From Mangrovicoccus ximenensis (GTDB lineage Bacteria; Pseudomonadota; Alphaproteobacteria; Rhodobacterales; Rhodobacteraceae), in assembly GCF_003056725.1 (NCBI RefSeq), contig NZ_QBKZ01000013.1:19590-59517 (forward strand): a stretch of 39,928 nucleotides of DNA, given 5' to 3'. A program made the position numbers and the translations under genes. The notes beneath the pieces are model-generated. The model saw only the letters and a program-made list of their open reading frames with translations. It was not told where the DNA came from and searched no databases. Positions 16,649-25,984 of this stretch are shown here, piece by piece (position 1 is the first letter of the stretch; every line of letters starts with the position of its first letter).

Positions 16649-17485
16649 ATGTTCACCGAGACCAAGTACGGCGCCTCCCCGCGCGACATCCCGGGCTACA
16701 CCAACGAGCGGCTGCGCGAGGAATTCCTGCTGGAGAACCTCTTCGCCGAGGACCGGCTGCAGATGGTCTACACCCATGTCGACCGGATGATCGTCGCCGG
16801 GGCGCTACCGGTGTCGCAGCCGCTGGTGATCGAGAGCGGCGAGGCGCTCGGCACCGAAAGCTTCTTCTCGGCGCGCGAGGCGGGGATCGCCAATCTCGGC
16901 GGGCCGGGCCTGCTGGTGGTCGACGGCGAGACCGTCGAGATCGCCCATCGCGACATCTACTATGTCGGGCGCGGCACCGGCTCGGTCTCGATGGCCTCGG
17001 TCGATCCGGCCAATCCGGCGGCCTTCTACATCAACTCGGTTCCGGCCGGCGAGGACCTGCCCGGCGCGCTGATCCGGCGCGAGGAGTCGAAGCCGGTCGA
17101 GATCGGCGAAGCGGCCCGCGCCAACCTGCGCACCCTGCGGATGTACATCCATCCCGAGGTCTCGCCGAGCTGCCTCTTGCTGATGGGCATCACCGAGACC
17201 GCGCCGGGCAGCGTCTGGAACACCGAGCCGCCGCATCTGCACGAACGCCGGATGGAGGCCTATGTCTATTTCAACATGGCCCCCGAGGACCGGGTGATGC
17301 ATTTCATGGGCGAACCCAGCCAGGTGCGCACCCTGGTCGTCGCCGACCGCCAGGGCGTGCTGTCGCCGGCCTGGTCGATCCACATGGGGGCGGGCACCGG
17401 GCCCTACTGCTTCGTCTGGGGCATGACCGGCGAGAACAAGGCCTATGCCGATTTCACCCCGGTGCCGGTGAAGGACCTGCTGTGA
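16649..17485 (+). CDS. kduI: 5-keto-4-deoxyuronate isomerase
   Basis: KduI isomerises 5-keto-4-deoxyuronate (from unsaturated galacturonate) to 2,5-diketo-3-deoxygluconate, the step after GH105. The 278-residue length matches the family. Signs: VYTHVDRMIVAGALPV near the start, YYVGRGTGSVSMAS, NTEPPHLHERRMEAYVYF holding His, His and Glu metal ligands, and SIHMGAGTGPYCFVWGM with the last His. It follows the GH105 gene by 3 bp, and its stop overlaps the next start (TGATG). KduD and KDG kinase or aldolase are not in the window. Confidence 0.95.
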   Translation: MFTETKYGASPRDIPGYTNERLREEFLLENLFAEDRLQMVYTHVDRMIVAGALPVSQPLVIESGEALGTESFFSAREAGIANLGGPGLLVVDGETVEIAHRDIYYVGRGTGSVSMASVDPANPAAFYINSVPAGEDLPGALIRREESKPVEIGEAARANLRTLRMYIHPEVSPSCLLLMGITETAPGSVWNTEPPHLHERRMEAYVYFNMAPEDRVMHFMGEPSQVRTLVVADRQGVLSPAWSIHMGAGTGPYCFVWGMTGENKAYADFTPVPVKDLL

Positions 17486-19038
17486 TGAAGGACGGCGGCA
17501 TGGACGGGATGGCAGGGGCGCTCCGGCGCCCGCTCGGCAAGGGCGCGCCGGTCTGCTACTGGCAGCTTTCCGGCACGCGCAGCGCGGAATACGACGTCGT
17601 GCCGCGGCCGATGTCGGGCAGCATGGATGCGCAGTTCTTCCTGACCAAGGAGAAGAACTTCATCCCGCATGAATATCCCTGCCGCACCGAATTCGCGGCA
17701 GAGCGGCGCGGCCGCCGTCCGGTGGTGCATGACCCTGCGCCGGGCGGCCGGGTCTGGACGCCGTTCGGCTCGCCGCGCGTCGATCTCTCGGGCTTCTGGT
17801 TCCGCGCCACCGAGATCTCGACCTGGGCCGAGACCGTCATCGAGGCGGAAGCAGCGGGCACGGCGCGGCTGCGGCTGTCCTGCTGCGGCGGGGCGGTGCT
17901 CTGGGCCAACGGCACCGAGATCGGCCACATGAGCGCCTATCAGCGCAATTTCGAGACCGCCGCCGAGTTCGAGGTCCCGCTCCGCGCCGGCGCGAACGAG
18001 ATCGCGGTCTATTTCGACGATCTCGCCGAACGCGATGCGCGCTACTTCTTCCAGCTCGACTGGCTCGACGGGCCCGAGGCCGCGATCCGGCTGCCGGTCG
18101 GCTGCGACGCGCAGACCGCCGACCGGATGGAGGAGCTGCTCGAGCAGATGCATTTCGAGCGCCCGGCCTATTCCTCCGGCATGGTCGCCTTCGCCTGTCC
18201 CGTCGCGATCGGCCGCGACATCGCGGTCGAGGTCGAGGTGGCGGGCGATTTCCTCGCCGAGGAGCACCAGCTCCTGACGCTCGGCCTGCCCGACGGCGCG
18301 ACCCGCCTCGTGCTCGGCGAGGTGGAGGACTTCCCCAGCGATTTCCGCCATTTCGAGGTGAAGCTCCGCTGCGGCGGGCTGACCCTGGAGCGGCCCTTCA
18401 CCGTCGAGATCGCCCATGCCGCCGCGCAGGGCACGCCGCCTGCCACGCTGGAGGCGCGGATCGACGAAGCGCTCGGCCATGTCGCCCATCGCGGCTATGC
18501 CGATTCCAGCTCGGCGCTGGCGCGGCTGGCGCTCGGTCTCGGCGGCGCCGAAACCGAGCGGATGATCGCCGCCTCGCTGCCGAAGATCGAGGCCTGCCAT
18601 GACTGCGCCGATTTCCATCTGGTGCCCCTGCTTTTCGCCCGCATCCGCTTCGGCGGCCTGATCGGCGACGAAACGCGCGCACGGATCGACGCCGCCATCC
18701 TCGGCTACCGCTACTGGATGGACGAGCCCGGCAATGACGTGCAGTGGTTCTTCTCGGAAAACCACGCGCTGCTGTTCCACACCTCCGCCTATCTCGGCGG
18801 CGCGCTGCTGGCGGGCGAGACCTTCGCGCGCTCGGGCGTGACCGGCGCCGAGCTGTCGCTGCGCGGAGCGGAGCGCCTGCGCGCCTGGTTCGACCATTTC
18901 GAGGCCTGGGAGATGGCCGAGTTCAACTCGGTCCCCTATTTCCCGATCGACCTGAAGGGCCTGACCGCGCTCGCGGCGCTGGCGCATGACGCGGATATCC
19001 GCGCGCGGGCCGAACGCGCCGTCCTGCGCGCGGCCTGC
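17485..19038 (+). CDS. Large protein of unknown family in the uronate operon, 3'-truncated
   Basis: The start (ATG 17485, or GTG 17482) overlaps the kduI stop, so it is translationally coupled to the uronate genes. About 518 residues remain. The first third looks beta-rich with FWFRATEISTWAETVIEAEAAG and RLSCCGGAVLWANGTEIG, similar in style to a carbohydrate-binding or jelly-roll domain as in glycoside hydrolases. After about residue 310 it is helical with Trp- and His-rich motifs (WMDEPGNDVQWFFSENHALLFH, AWEMAEFNSVPYFPIDLKG), as in alpha-barrel polysaccharide lyases and hydrolases. No signal peptide is seen. The gene is cut at about 19038, where an aminotransferase begins on the other strand. 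A role on unsaturated oligouronides is inferred from context alone. Confidence 0.6.
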
Positions 19039-20112
19039 GGGTCCGAAGAAGCTGCCGGGCAGCGCCAGCACCGCCGCCTCGTCCACCATGGCGCGGCAGA
19101 GATCGGCGGCGTCCATGGCAAACGGGTGTTCGACATAGGCGAAATAGGCGCCCGCACCGCGCAGCCGCCAGCCGGGAAGCTCCGTCATGGCGGCCTCGAC
19201 CGCGGCGCGGCGGGCGAGGATTTCCCGGCGTTCGCCCTCGAGCCAGGCATCGAGGTTCTCGAGCCCCCAGAGCGCGCCGATCTGCCCCGGCTGCGACACG
19301 CAGATCACCATCGTGTCGAGGAACTTCTCGATCTCGGAGATGTGACCGGGCGCGGCGGCGATGGCGCCGACCCGGTGGCCGGTCAGCCGGTAGGCCTTGG
19401 AGAAGGAATAGAGCTGGATGACGGTGTCGTCCCAGTCCGGATCGGCCAGCAGGTCATGCGGACGGCCGTCGCCGGACATGAAGTCGCGGTAGGTCTCGTC
19501 GATGACCAGCGCGATGCCGCGCGACCGGCAGAGATCGCGGAAGGCGGCGATCAGCGCGGGCGGGTATTCGGCGCCGCAGGGATTGTTCGGGCTGACCAGC
19601 ACGATGGCGCGGGTGCGCGGGCCGATCAGCGCCGCGGCTTCCTCGGGGTCGGGCAGCAGGTCGTCGCCGGTCTCCAGCGGCCGGGTGACGATGCCTGCCA
19701 TGTCGAGCCACATGGCGTGGTTGAAATACCACGGGCAGGGCAGGATCACCTCGTCGCCCGGAGCGGCGAGCGAGGCGATGGTGGCGCAGAAGGCCATGTT
19801 GCAGCCCGCGGTGATCGCGATGTTGGCCGCGCCGACCGCGCCGCCGTAGATCCGCGCCACCCGCGCGGCCAGCGCCTCGCGCAGCGGGTCGTTGCCGAGC
19901 ACCGGCCCGTAGAGATGGGCGGATGTGTCGGACAGGATTGCCTCGGCCATCGCCTGGCGCAGACCTTCTGGCGGGGCGGCGACCGGGGCGGCCTGGCTGA
20001 CATTGATCAGCGGGCGGTCAGCCGGGAAGGCCCGGCCCTTCACCCAGGCGCGGGACTCGACGATGGGCGAGGCCATGCAGGCATGCAGCGCGGGGGCGAG
20101 GGGCAGGGTCAT
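19039..20112 (-). CDS. Class I/II aminotransferase, 3'-truncated
   Basis: A PLP-dependent aminotransferase of fold type I. Seen: ITAGCNMAFCATIASLAAPGDEV, LVSPNNPCGAEYP, LVIDETYRDF with the PLP-nitrogen Asp, and LYSFSKAYRLTGHRVG with the PLP Lys. The start overlaps closely with gpt (ATG 7 bp after the gpt stop), so it is cotranscribed with gpt. About 357 residues remain, ending AAVLALPGSFFGP; the last 30 or so residues with the substrate-carboxylate Arg (usually LRxxFAN) are missing because the sequence changes to the uronate-operon protein. The substrate is unknown. Confidence 0.85.
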
Positions 20113-20118
20113 GTCAGC

Positions 20119-20616
20119 TCACTTGCGGTAGGGTTCGACGTATTGCAGCGCCATGTCCCAGGGGAAGAAGATCCAGGTGTCCTGGCTGACCTCGGTGATG
20201 TAGCTGTCGACCTGCGGCTTGCCCTTGGGCTTGGCATAGACGGTGGCGAAATGCGCCTTGGGATACATGCCGCGGATCAGCTCCAGCGTCTTGCCGGAAT
20301 CGACGAGGTCGTCGACCACCAGGATGCCGGTGCCGTCGCCCATCAGCGACGCCTCGGGGGCCTTCAGCACCACCGCCTCGGCCTGGGTCTGGTTGTCGTA
20401 GGATTTCACCGAGATCGTGTCGACGGTGCGGATGTCGAGCTCGCGCGCGACGATCATCGCGGGCGCCATGCCGCCGCGGGTCACCGCCACCACGGCCTTC
20501 CAGGTTCCGTCGCCGGGACCCTGGCCGTCGAGCCGCCACGCGAGCGCCCGGCTGTCGCGGTGGATCTGGTCCCAGCTGATGTGGAACCCTTTTTCGTGGG
20601 GAAGGCGATCGGTCAT
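20119..20616 (-). CDS. gpt: Xanthine phosphoribosyltransferase
   Basis: Salvages xanthine and guanine with PRPP to XMP and GMP. The 165-residue protein has the PRPP-binding motif [15 protein letters not shown] (acidic pair plus loop), [20 protein letters not shown], and the C-terminal [10 protein letters not shown] base-contact stretch, all typical of the Gpt family. It is preceded by the LysE gene (21-bp gap between them) and followed by an aminotransferase. The start at 20616 has an agaaaggcact stretch upstream. Confidence 0.94.
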   Translation of the reverse strand: MTDRLPHEKGFHISWDQIHRDSRALAWRLDGQGPGDGTWKAVVAVTRGGMAPAMIVARELDIRTVDTISVKSYDNQTQAEAVVLKAPEASLMGDGTGILVVDDLVDSGKTLELIRGMYPKAHFATVYAKPKGKPQVDSYITEVSQDTWIFFPWDMALQYVEPYRK

Positions 20617-20636
20617 GGCAGTGCCTTTCTCTTTGG

Positions 20637-21254
20637 TCAGTCGAGCGCGAGCGAGAGGCCGAACCCGGCGAGCGCGGCGCCGAAAACCCGCTCGATCCGG
20701 CCCTTGAGCCGCATATAGGCGGATCTGGACCGCGGCAGGGAGAAGATTCTGGCCACCAGCAGGTTCGCCGCGATCTCGTTCAGGGCGACGACGGCGAGGA
20801 TCACCGCCAGCCAGGAGGCGGGCGCATGCGGCGGCACGAGGGTGATGAAGACCGCGCCGAAGAACACGGCCGGCTTCGGATTGGTCAGCTGCAGCACCAG
20901 CCCGAACCGGGCGGCACCGAGCGCCGAGAGCGGCCGTGCGGCCGCTTCGCCGGTCTCGAGCGGCGCATCCGCGGCGCGCCAGGTCATGATGCCGACATAG
21001 AGAAGGAAGGCGGCACCGGCGAGCTTCATCGCGAAGAACAGGCCCGGGACGAGCTGGAACAGCACCGACATGCCCAGAAGGGCGGCCGAGGCCCAGACGA
21101 TCGCGCCGATGGCGAGGCCGACCGAGAACCCGGTGGCGGGGACCATGCCCCGCGACGCCGCCAGCCGCACCGTCATCAACACGGCCGGCCCGGGCGAGAA
21201 GGCCGCGGCCAGATGCGCCAGGAAAACCGGCAGCAGGACCGCGGCCGGGATCAT
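20637..21254 (-). CDS. LysE family amino-acid exporter
   Basis: A 205-residue inner-membrane protein with about six hydrophobic segments and the family's signature [20 protein letters not shown] near the start; [16 protein letters not shown] is the second conserved stretch. Family members export amino acids or related compounds such as homoserine lactones. Its ATG overlaps the fabI stop (ATGA at 21251-21254), so it is coupled to fabI. The substrate cannot be told. Confidence 0.88.
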   Translation of the reverse strand: MIPAAVLLPVFLAHLAAAFSPGPAVLMTVRLAASRGMVPATGFSVGLAIGAIVWASAALLGMSVLFQLVPGLFFAMKLAGAAFLLYVGIMTWRAADAPLETGEAAARPLSALGAARFGLVLQLTNPKPAVFFGAVFITLVPPHAPASWLAVILAVVALNEIAANLLVARIFSLPRSRSAYMRLKGRIERVFGAALAGFGLSLALD

Positions 21255-22054
21255 TTCTCGATGTCCGGTGCGTCGACGGCCTTCATGCCGACGACATGGT
21301 AGCCCGCATCGACGTGATGGATCTCGCCGGTGACGGCGCGGCCCATGTCCGACAGCAGGTAGAGCGCCGAATTGCCGACTTCTTCCTGCGTCACGGTCCG
21401 GCGCAGCGGCGCGTTGTACTCGTTCCACTTCAGGATGTAGCGGAAATCGCCGATGCCCGAGGCCGCGAGCGTCTTGATCGTGCCGGCCGAGATCGCGTTG
21501 ACGCGGATGCCCTGCTTGCCCAGATCCTCGGCAAGGTAGCGCACCGACGCTTCCAGCGCGGCCTTGGCGATGCCCATGACGTTGTAATGCGGCATCACCT
21601 TCTCGGCGCCGTAATAGGTCATGGTCAGGCAGGAGCCGCCCTCGGTCATCAGCTTCTCGGCGCGCTGGCAGACGGCCGTGAAGGAATAGACCGAGATGTC
21701 CATCGTGGTGCGGAAATTGCCCGGGGTGGTGTCGACATAGCGGCCGCGGAGCTCGCCCTTGTCCGAAAAGCCGATCGCATGGACGAGGAAGTCCAGCTTG
21801 CCCCAACGTTTTTCCAGCTCGGAAAACAGGGCGTCGATCGAGGCGCCGTCGGCAACGTCGCATTCGTACACCGCATCGGAGCCGATGCTTTCCGCCAGCG
21901 GAATGACCCGCTTCTTCAGTGCTTCCCCTTGATAGGAAAAGGCAATTTCGGCTCCGGCGTCGGCGCAGGCCTTGGCGATGCCCCAGGCGATCGACTTGTC
22001 GTTCGCGACGCCCATGATGAGGCCCCGCTTGCCGGCCATGAGAGCTGTTGACAT
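21251..22054 (-). CDS. fabI: Enoyl-[acyl-carrier-protein] reductase (NADH) FabI
   Basis: Reduces trans-2-enoyl-ACP in the last step of fatty-acid elongation; the target of triclosan-type inhibitors. The 267-residue product shows the NADH-binding start [31 protein letters not shown], the [22 protein letters not shown] segment with the catalytic Tyr-(x)6-Lys, and [18 protein letters not shown]. The ATG at 22054 gives the usual family start ([15 protein letters not shown]); the frame extends upstream without similarity. Transcribed divergently from pdxH, a common order in Rhodobacterales. Confidence 0.96.
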   Translation of the reverse strand: MSTALMAGKRGLIMGVANDKSIAWGIAKACADAGAEIAFSYQGEALKKRVIPLAESIGSDAVYECDVADGASIDALFSELEKRWGKLDFLVHAIGFSDKGELRGRYVDTTPGNFRTTMDISVYSFTAVCQRAEKLMTEGGSCLTMTYYGAEKVMPHYNVMGIAKAALEASVRYLAEDLGKQGIRVNAISAGTIKTLAASGIGDFRYILKWNEYNAPLRRTVTQEEVGNSALYLLSDMGRAVTGEIHHVDAGYHVVGMKAVDAPDIEK

Positions 22055-22182
22055 TCTGGTTCTCCGACAGTCCTTGATTTCAGGTCCATTAGGCGATTGT
22101 GTAAAAAGCATCAAGCGCGGAGCCGGACGCTCCCATGGGCCAGTGCACCGCGACCACATCAGTTTCAGGCAAGACCGAGTGT

Positions 22183-22788
22183 ATGAGTGACAGGGACGGC
22201 ATTTTTTCGGGGGACGACCCCTACGCCTTGATGCGCAGCTGGCTGGACGAGGCCGGCAAGACGGAATTGAACGATCCCAATGCGATGTCCCTGGCGACGG
22301 TGGATGCGGACGGGCTGCCGAACGTGCGGATCGTCCTTCTGAAGGACATCGACGATGACGGGATCGTGTTCTACACCAATTACGGCAGCCGCAAGGGGCA
22401 GGAGCTGATCTCGGCGGGCAAGGCCGCGGCCGTGTTCCACTGGAAGAGCCTGCGCCGCCAGATCCGCCTGCGCGGCATGGTGGAGAAGGTCCCGGGCGAG
22501 CGCTCGGACGCCTATTACCGCAGCCGCGCCCTGCAGAGCCGTCTCGGCGCCTGGGCGTCGCAACAGTCGCAGCCGCTGGAGTCGCGCGGCAAGCTGATGG
22601 CCGAGGTGGCGAAACTGACGGTTTCGAAGGGGCCGAACCCGCCGCGTCCCGACTGGTGGGGTGGCTTCAAGCTGACCGCGGGCGAAATCGAATTCTGGGC
22701 TGACGGAGCGTTCCGGTTGCATGACCGTTTCCGCTGGACACGTCAAACCGGAGAGGAAAACTGGTCAGTTTCGCGGCTCTATCCGTGA
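22183..22788 (+). CDS. pdxH: Pyridoxamine 5'-phosphate oxidase
   Basis: Makes PLP from pyridoxine or pyridoxamine phosphate using FMN. The 201-residue product has [24 protein letters not shown] and [13 protein letters not shown] (FMN and substrate contacts), [17 protein letters not shown], and the C-terminal [17 protein letters not shown] plus WSVSRLYP, which is diagnostic for PdxH. The ATG at 22183 is chosen from family length; in-frame codons upstream at 22135 lack similarity. A probable promoter region lies between it and fabI. Confidence 0.95.
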   Translation: MSDRDGIFSGDDPYALMRSWLDEAGKTELNDPNAMSLATVDADGLPNVRIVLLKDIDDDGIVFYTNYGSRKGQELISAGKAAAVFHWKSLRRQIRLRGMVEKVPGERSDAYYRSRALQSRLGAWASQQSQPLESRGKLMAEVAKLTVSKGPNPPRPDWWGGFKLTAGEIEFWADGAFRLHDRFRWTRQTGEENWSVSRLYP

Positions 22789-22896
22789 GGTCAGGGCTAA
22801 AACAATCTAAGTAAACGGAATATTAGATTTTTCTCCTTGCAACCTATGAATGTGGTCTCCTAACGTGAAACCGGGGAGAGGATTGGAGGAAAGTCA

Positions 22897-23496
22897 TTGC
22901 AGATGTACGTGAACCGCATGGATACAGAGCAAGACGGTCAGATCGTGCAGGGCCACGTCAAATGGTTCGACCCCGGCAAGGGGTTCGGATTTGTCGTGTC
23001 CCTGGCCGGCGGCGGCGACATCCTCCTGCACGCGAACGTGCTCAGGAACTACGGACAGAGCTCCGTGGCGGATGGGGCAGCGATCGAGGTGGTGGTGCTG
23101 GAAACGGCACGCGGCCGCCAGGCGATCGAAGTGCTGAGGATAGAGCCGCCCGCGACCGGAGAAGAAGATGAGAAGGCGTCGTTCCTTCCGGGCGGGTTCT
23201 CGCCCGAGGATGCGGGGCCGCTGCAGCCGGCAAGGGTTAAATGGTTCGACAAGACAAAGGGCTTCGGCTTTGCCAATGCCTTCGGCAAGCCCGACGACAT
23301 CTTCGTTCACATCGAGGTGCTGAGACGCTCCGGGCTGGCGGATCTGCAGCCGGGGGAAGCGGTCTGCGTGCGCGTGGTGGAAGGCCGGCGCGGGCTGATG
23401 GCGACATCGGTCACCTCCTGGGAGAGCGCGCTGCACGGGGACGAGGACCAGATGCAGGCGCAGGACGAGGACCAGGAAGAGCAGCAGGACGCCTGA
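22897..23496 (+). CDS. Protein with two cold-shock domains
   Basis: About 199 residues with two cold-shock domains: [20 protein letters not shown] (residues about 13-75) and [19 protein letters not shown] (about 110-170), each with the RNP1 motif KGFGF. A Gln/Glu/Asp-rich acidic tail follows. Such proteins bind single-stranded nucleic acid, as RNA chaperones; the double-domain form is typical of alphaproteobacteria. TTG at 22897 is best spaced (7 bp) from ggagg; ATG at 22903 or 22918 is possible. The upstream gap is AT-rich with a possible TTGCAA promoter element near 22837. The DUF192 gene overlaps its stop. Confidence 0.9.
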   Translation: MQMYVNRMDTEQDGQIVQGHVKWFDPGKGFGFVVSLAGGGDILLHANVLRNYGQSSVADGAAIEVVVLETARGRQAIEVLRIEPPATGEEDEKASFLPGGFSPEDAGPLQPARVKWFDKTKGFGFANAFGKPDDIFVHIEVLRRSGLADLQPGEAVCVRVVEGRRGLMATSVTSWESALHGDEDQMQAQDEDQEEQQDA

Positions 23497-24032
23497 CCGG
23501 GCTTGTCCTCGGACTGCTCTTCGCGGCGCAGGCGGCCGCGGCCGCCGGGTGTTCCGGCGACCGCGTCGATCTGCGCGGGGACTGGGGGCAGGCCTCCTTT
23601 TCGGTGGAGCTTGCCGTCTCGGCCCGCGAACGCAATGTCGGCTTGATGAACCGGGAGCATCTGCCGGCAAATGCCGGGATGCTCTTCGTGTTCGATCCGC
23701 CGCGCAGCGTCAGCTTCTGGATGCGCAACACGCTGATTCCGCTCGACATGATCTTCCTCGACCGCGAGGGCGTCGTGCAGACCATCCACGAAAATGCGGT
23801 GCCTCTGGACGAAACGCCGATCCCCGGCGGCGACGGCATCTATGCGGTGCTGGAGATCAATGGCGGCCTGTCGCGCGAACTGGGCATCGTTCCGGGCAGC
23901 GAAATGCGCCACCCGGTCTTCGGCGGGCGCGCGGAATGGAGCTGCGGAAAAAAAAAAAAAAAAATCGGGGCTTCCGTTCCGGCGGGAGCTGGGATAGGAC
24001 CACTCAAATCGGGGCGTAGCGCAGCCTGGTAG
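23493..24032 (+). CDS. DUF192 family secreted protein, altered C-terminus
   Basis: The frame gives [19 protein letters not shown] (signal-peptide-like), then [48 protein letters not shown] and [18 protein letters not shown], all characteristic of DUF192. The function is unknown. No ATG, GTG or TTG is available at the right place: a CTG overlapping the csp stop (CTGA at 23493) is the only close candidate, which would be an unusual start. The natural end should be near WSCGK at about 23950, but a 17-base A-run there makes the frame continue as Lys residues to 24032, into tRNA-Pro. Confidence 0.75.
   Translation: MTGLVLGLLFAAQAAAAAGCSGDRVDLRGDWGQASFSVELAVSARERNVGLMNREHLPANAGMLFVFDPPRSVSFWMRNTLIPLDMIFLDREGVVQTIHENAVPLDETPIPGGDGIYAVLEINGGLSRELGIVPGSEMRHPVFGGRAEWSCGKKKKKIGASVPAGAGIGPLKSGRSAAW
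23948..23964 (+). repeat. 17-base poly-A run
   Basis: Seventeen consecutive A residues at the C-terminal end of the DUF192 frame, in otherwise strongly GC-rich DNA, 45 bp before tRNA-Pro. Confidence 0.95.
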
Positions 24033-24086
24033 CGCGACGGTTTTGGGTACCGTAGGTCGCAAGTTCGAATCTTGCCGTCCCGACCA
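24010..24086 (+). tRNA. tRNA-Pro (UGG anticodon)
   Basis: Cloverleaf with acceptor CGGGGCG paired to CGTCCCG, D-arm, anticodon stem ACGGT/ACCGT around the loop TTTGGGT (anticodon TGG), T-loop GTTCGAATC, discriminator A and encoded CCA at 24084-24086. An integrase relic lies directly at its 3' end. Confidence 0.95.
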
Positions 24087-24094
24087 TCACTTGA

Positions 24095-24330
24095 CAGCAT
24101 GCGGCTGCATCTCCTGTCACAGTTTTCGTTCCCGCCTGTTCCAGTTTCGCGCCGGTGGCCGCAGCCATTGGCGGCTTTCGCGCGGCTTCGTGCTCTATGG
24201 TTGGGACCGCGGTGGCCACATTCCAGCCGGTGAACGCAGCGATCTCTTTCAGTTCGCAGTCGGCCATCGGAAGGCGGGGAATGGCGGTGCCCCGCGCGTC
24301 GTACAGGTGCAGTTCCCGCGCGTCCCGGGG
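24095..24330 (-). pseudogene. Tyrosine recombinase (integrase) C-terminal relic at tRNA-Pro
   Basis: The minus strand reads ELHLYDARGTAIPRLPMADC, then ELKEIAAFTGWNVATAV and GAKLEQAGTKTV. This follows the C-terminal catalytic part of phage-type integrases (LHFHDLRGTAxTRLAxAGC, EIAAITGHSLxxV, KLEN). The Arg of the box is kept, but the His of TGH is Trp and the active-site Tyr position (EHY) is Glu, and the gene lacks start and stop. It ends about 10 bp from the 3' end of tRNA-Pro, the expected place for an element that integrates there. Confidence 0.6.
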
Positions 24331-24654
24331 CGGTCGCGCCCTTCCGGGACGGCACCCCGAGATAGTCTTCATGGCTCTGGGGCTGGTCCTGCGATGTGAC
24401 CGGAAGGCCGGATTGTCCCTCCGGCGTGGCGTCGATCAGGCGGCCATGCGTGGCGTCGCCGGGATTGTAGCCGTCTTCTTCCGGCGGCCATTGCGATTTT
24501 CCGCGATGATGAAATGTCTGCCCCCTAACTTCGACAGCTGGGGGCGGGAAATCGATGGTCCCTGGAGGCCACGGGACGCATTTTCAATAAGTTACAGGGC
24601 TGAAATGGCCGGATCCGGCCCTGGCGCCGCAGTTGCACGCGGCGTTATGTAACC
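24331..24654. other. Unassigned sequence between integrase relic and FUSC remnant
   Basis: Some coding-like minus-strand sequence is visible (WPPEEDGYNPGDATHGRLI near 24460-24510), suggesting leftover accessory DNA, but I recognise no family. Codon use is less regular than in the flanking genes. No repeats or sites are clear. Confidence 0.3.
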
Positions 24655-24828
24655 CATTTGGAAAACGACGGATTGCGGAATATCCTGCATTCCCTCCGGG
24701 GTCTCGCCGGCGCCCGCAGCGCGGCCGAACGGCGCGTCCGCGACAGCCTGGTCGGCCTCAGGAGCGCGGCCTGCCCCGGAGATGCCCCGCCCGACCTGTT
24801 TCCTTCCGAACGGAGGCTCTCCGCATGA
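24655..24828 (+). pseudogene. C-terminal remnant of a FUSC-family (AaeB-like) transporter
   Basis: About 50 codons end RRVRDSLVGLRSAACPGD and PPDLFPSERRLSA-stop, with the stop overlapping the start of the DUF1656 gene by ATGA (24825-24828). FUSC (aromatic acid exporter) genes normally precede DUF1656 and HlyD genes in exactly this overlapping order, and the tail fits. The main part of the gene, with the membrane domains, is missing. The identification rests mainly on context. Confidence 0.5.
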
Positions 24829-25034
24829 CATCCGACCTCGATCTTGCCGGCGTGTTCATCCCGGGCCTGCTGGTCCTCCTCGGGACCAGCTACGGGATCT
24901 ACCGCCTGCTTCACCGGCTGCTCGCGCGCATCGGCGCCTATGCCCATGTCTGGCACCCGGCCCTCTTCGACATCGCCCTCTACTTTTCCGTCCTGGGCGC
25001 CTCCGTCCTCTTCATGGAGCACGTTTTGCCATGA
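24825..25034 (+). CDS. DUF1656 (AaeX-like) small membrane protein
   Basis: A 69-residue protein: DLDLAGVFIPGLLVLLGTSYGIYRLLHRLL with one hydrophobic helix, then WHPALFDIALYFSVLGASVLF with a second. This is the DUF1656 pattern of the small membrane subunit in FUSC/HlyD efflux operons. Its start overlaps the FUSC remnant stop and its stop overlaps the HlyD start (both ATGA), so the three are translationally coupled. Confidence 0.9.
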   Translation: MTSDLDLAGVFIPGLLVLLGTSYGIYRLLHRLLARIGAYAHVWHPALFDIALYFSVLGASVLFMEHVLP

Positions 25035-25942
25035 TCGCATATCTCCAACGAAACGGCGGCCGCGTCGCCATGACCGCCGCCATGATCGCCTGTGCCGGGG
25101 TGCTCGGCCACCATGTCTGGGACTACTACATGAACGCGCCCTGGACGCGCGACGGCCGGGTCAGCGCCGATTCCGTGCGGATCGCGCCGCAGGTCTCGGG
25201 GACCATCGACAGCGTGGCGGTCACCGACAACCAGTTCGTCCGCAAGGGCGACCTTCTCTACAAGATCGGTCCGGAAAGCTTCGAGCTGGCCGTCGAGCTG
25301 GCCCGGGCCACGCTGGACAGCCAGCGCGAGACCATGGAGTTCAAGGTCTCGAACGCCAACCGGGCGATACGCCTCAAGGATGCCGGAACGGTCAGCGCCG
25401 AGAGCATCGAGCAGGCCACCCGCGAGGCCGCCGCCGCGCGTGCCGATGTCCGCGGCGCGGAAGCGGCCCTGGCCATCGCCGAGCTCGACCTGAAACGGAC
25501 CGAGGTCCGCGCGCCGGTCGACGGCTATGTGACCAACCTGCACCTGCGGCCGGGCGATTACGCGGTGGCGGGCACCCCGGCGATCACGGTCATCGACGCC
25601 GGAAGCTTCGGCGTGACCGGCTATTTCCGGGAAACCCAGTTCGGCCGCATCCATGTCGGCGATGCCGTGCGGGTGAAGCTCATGGGGATGCCGGGCACGA
25701 TCACCGGCCATGTGGAAAGCGTGGGCCGGGGCATTGCCGACAGCAACATCGACCCCGATGCCTACGGGCTCCCGGCGGTCGATCCGGTTCTCGACTGGGT
25801 CCGGCTGGCGCAGCGCATTCCGGTGTCGATCCATATCGACCGGATCCCCGAGCGGATGCTGCTGGCCACCGGCATGACCGCGACGGTCCATGTCGACGAA
25901 GCCCCAAGCCGCGGCGGCGCGGCCGCGGCAGACCCGTCCTGA
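25031..25942 (+). CDS. HlyD/EmrA-type efflux periplasmic adaptor
   Basis: A 303-residue membrane fusion protein. One N-terminal membrane helix (RVAMTAAMIACAGVLG), then the lipoyl-like half-motif VRIAPQVSGTIDSVAVTDNQFVRKGDLLYKI, a coiled-coil hairpin (residues about 90-150), the second half ELDLKRTEVRAPVDGYVTNLHLRPGDYAV, and the beta-barrel. Together with DUF1656 and FUSC it forms an AaeA-like exporter of aromatic acids or other toxic compounds; substrate not shown. The FUSC pump is missing here, so the system is incomplete in this window. Confidence 0.9.
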   Translation: MIAYLQRNGGRVAMTAAMIACAGVLGHHVWDYYMNAPWTRDGRVSADSVRIAPQVSGTIDSVAVTDNQFVRKGDLLYKIGPESFELAVELARATLDSQRETMEFKVSNANRAIRLKDAGTVSAESIEQATREAAAARADVRGAEAALAIAELDLKRTEVRAPVDGYVTNLHLRPGDYAVAGTPAITVIDAGSFGVTGYFRETQFGRIHVGDAVRVKLMGMPGTITGHVESVGRGIADSNIDPDAYGLPAVDPVLDWVRLAQRIPVSIHIDRIPERMLLATGMTATVHVDEAPSRGGAAAADPS

Positions 25943-25984
25943 GCGGCCGGGCGCATCGGCCGGGCGGCGTCTGCGGGATGCAGT

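Noticed and set aside
17443..19036. Very long minus-strand frame continuing the aminotransferase beyond 19039
   Set aside because: Beyond GSFFGP the residues show no family pattern and are the antisense of the uronate-operon protein; the open frame is a product of GC-rich codon use.
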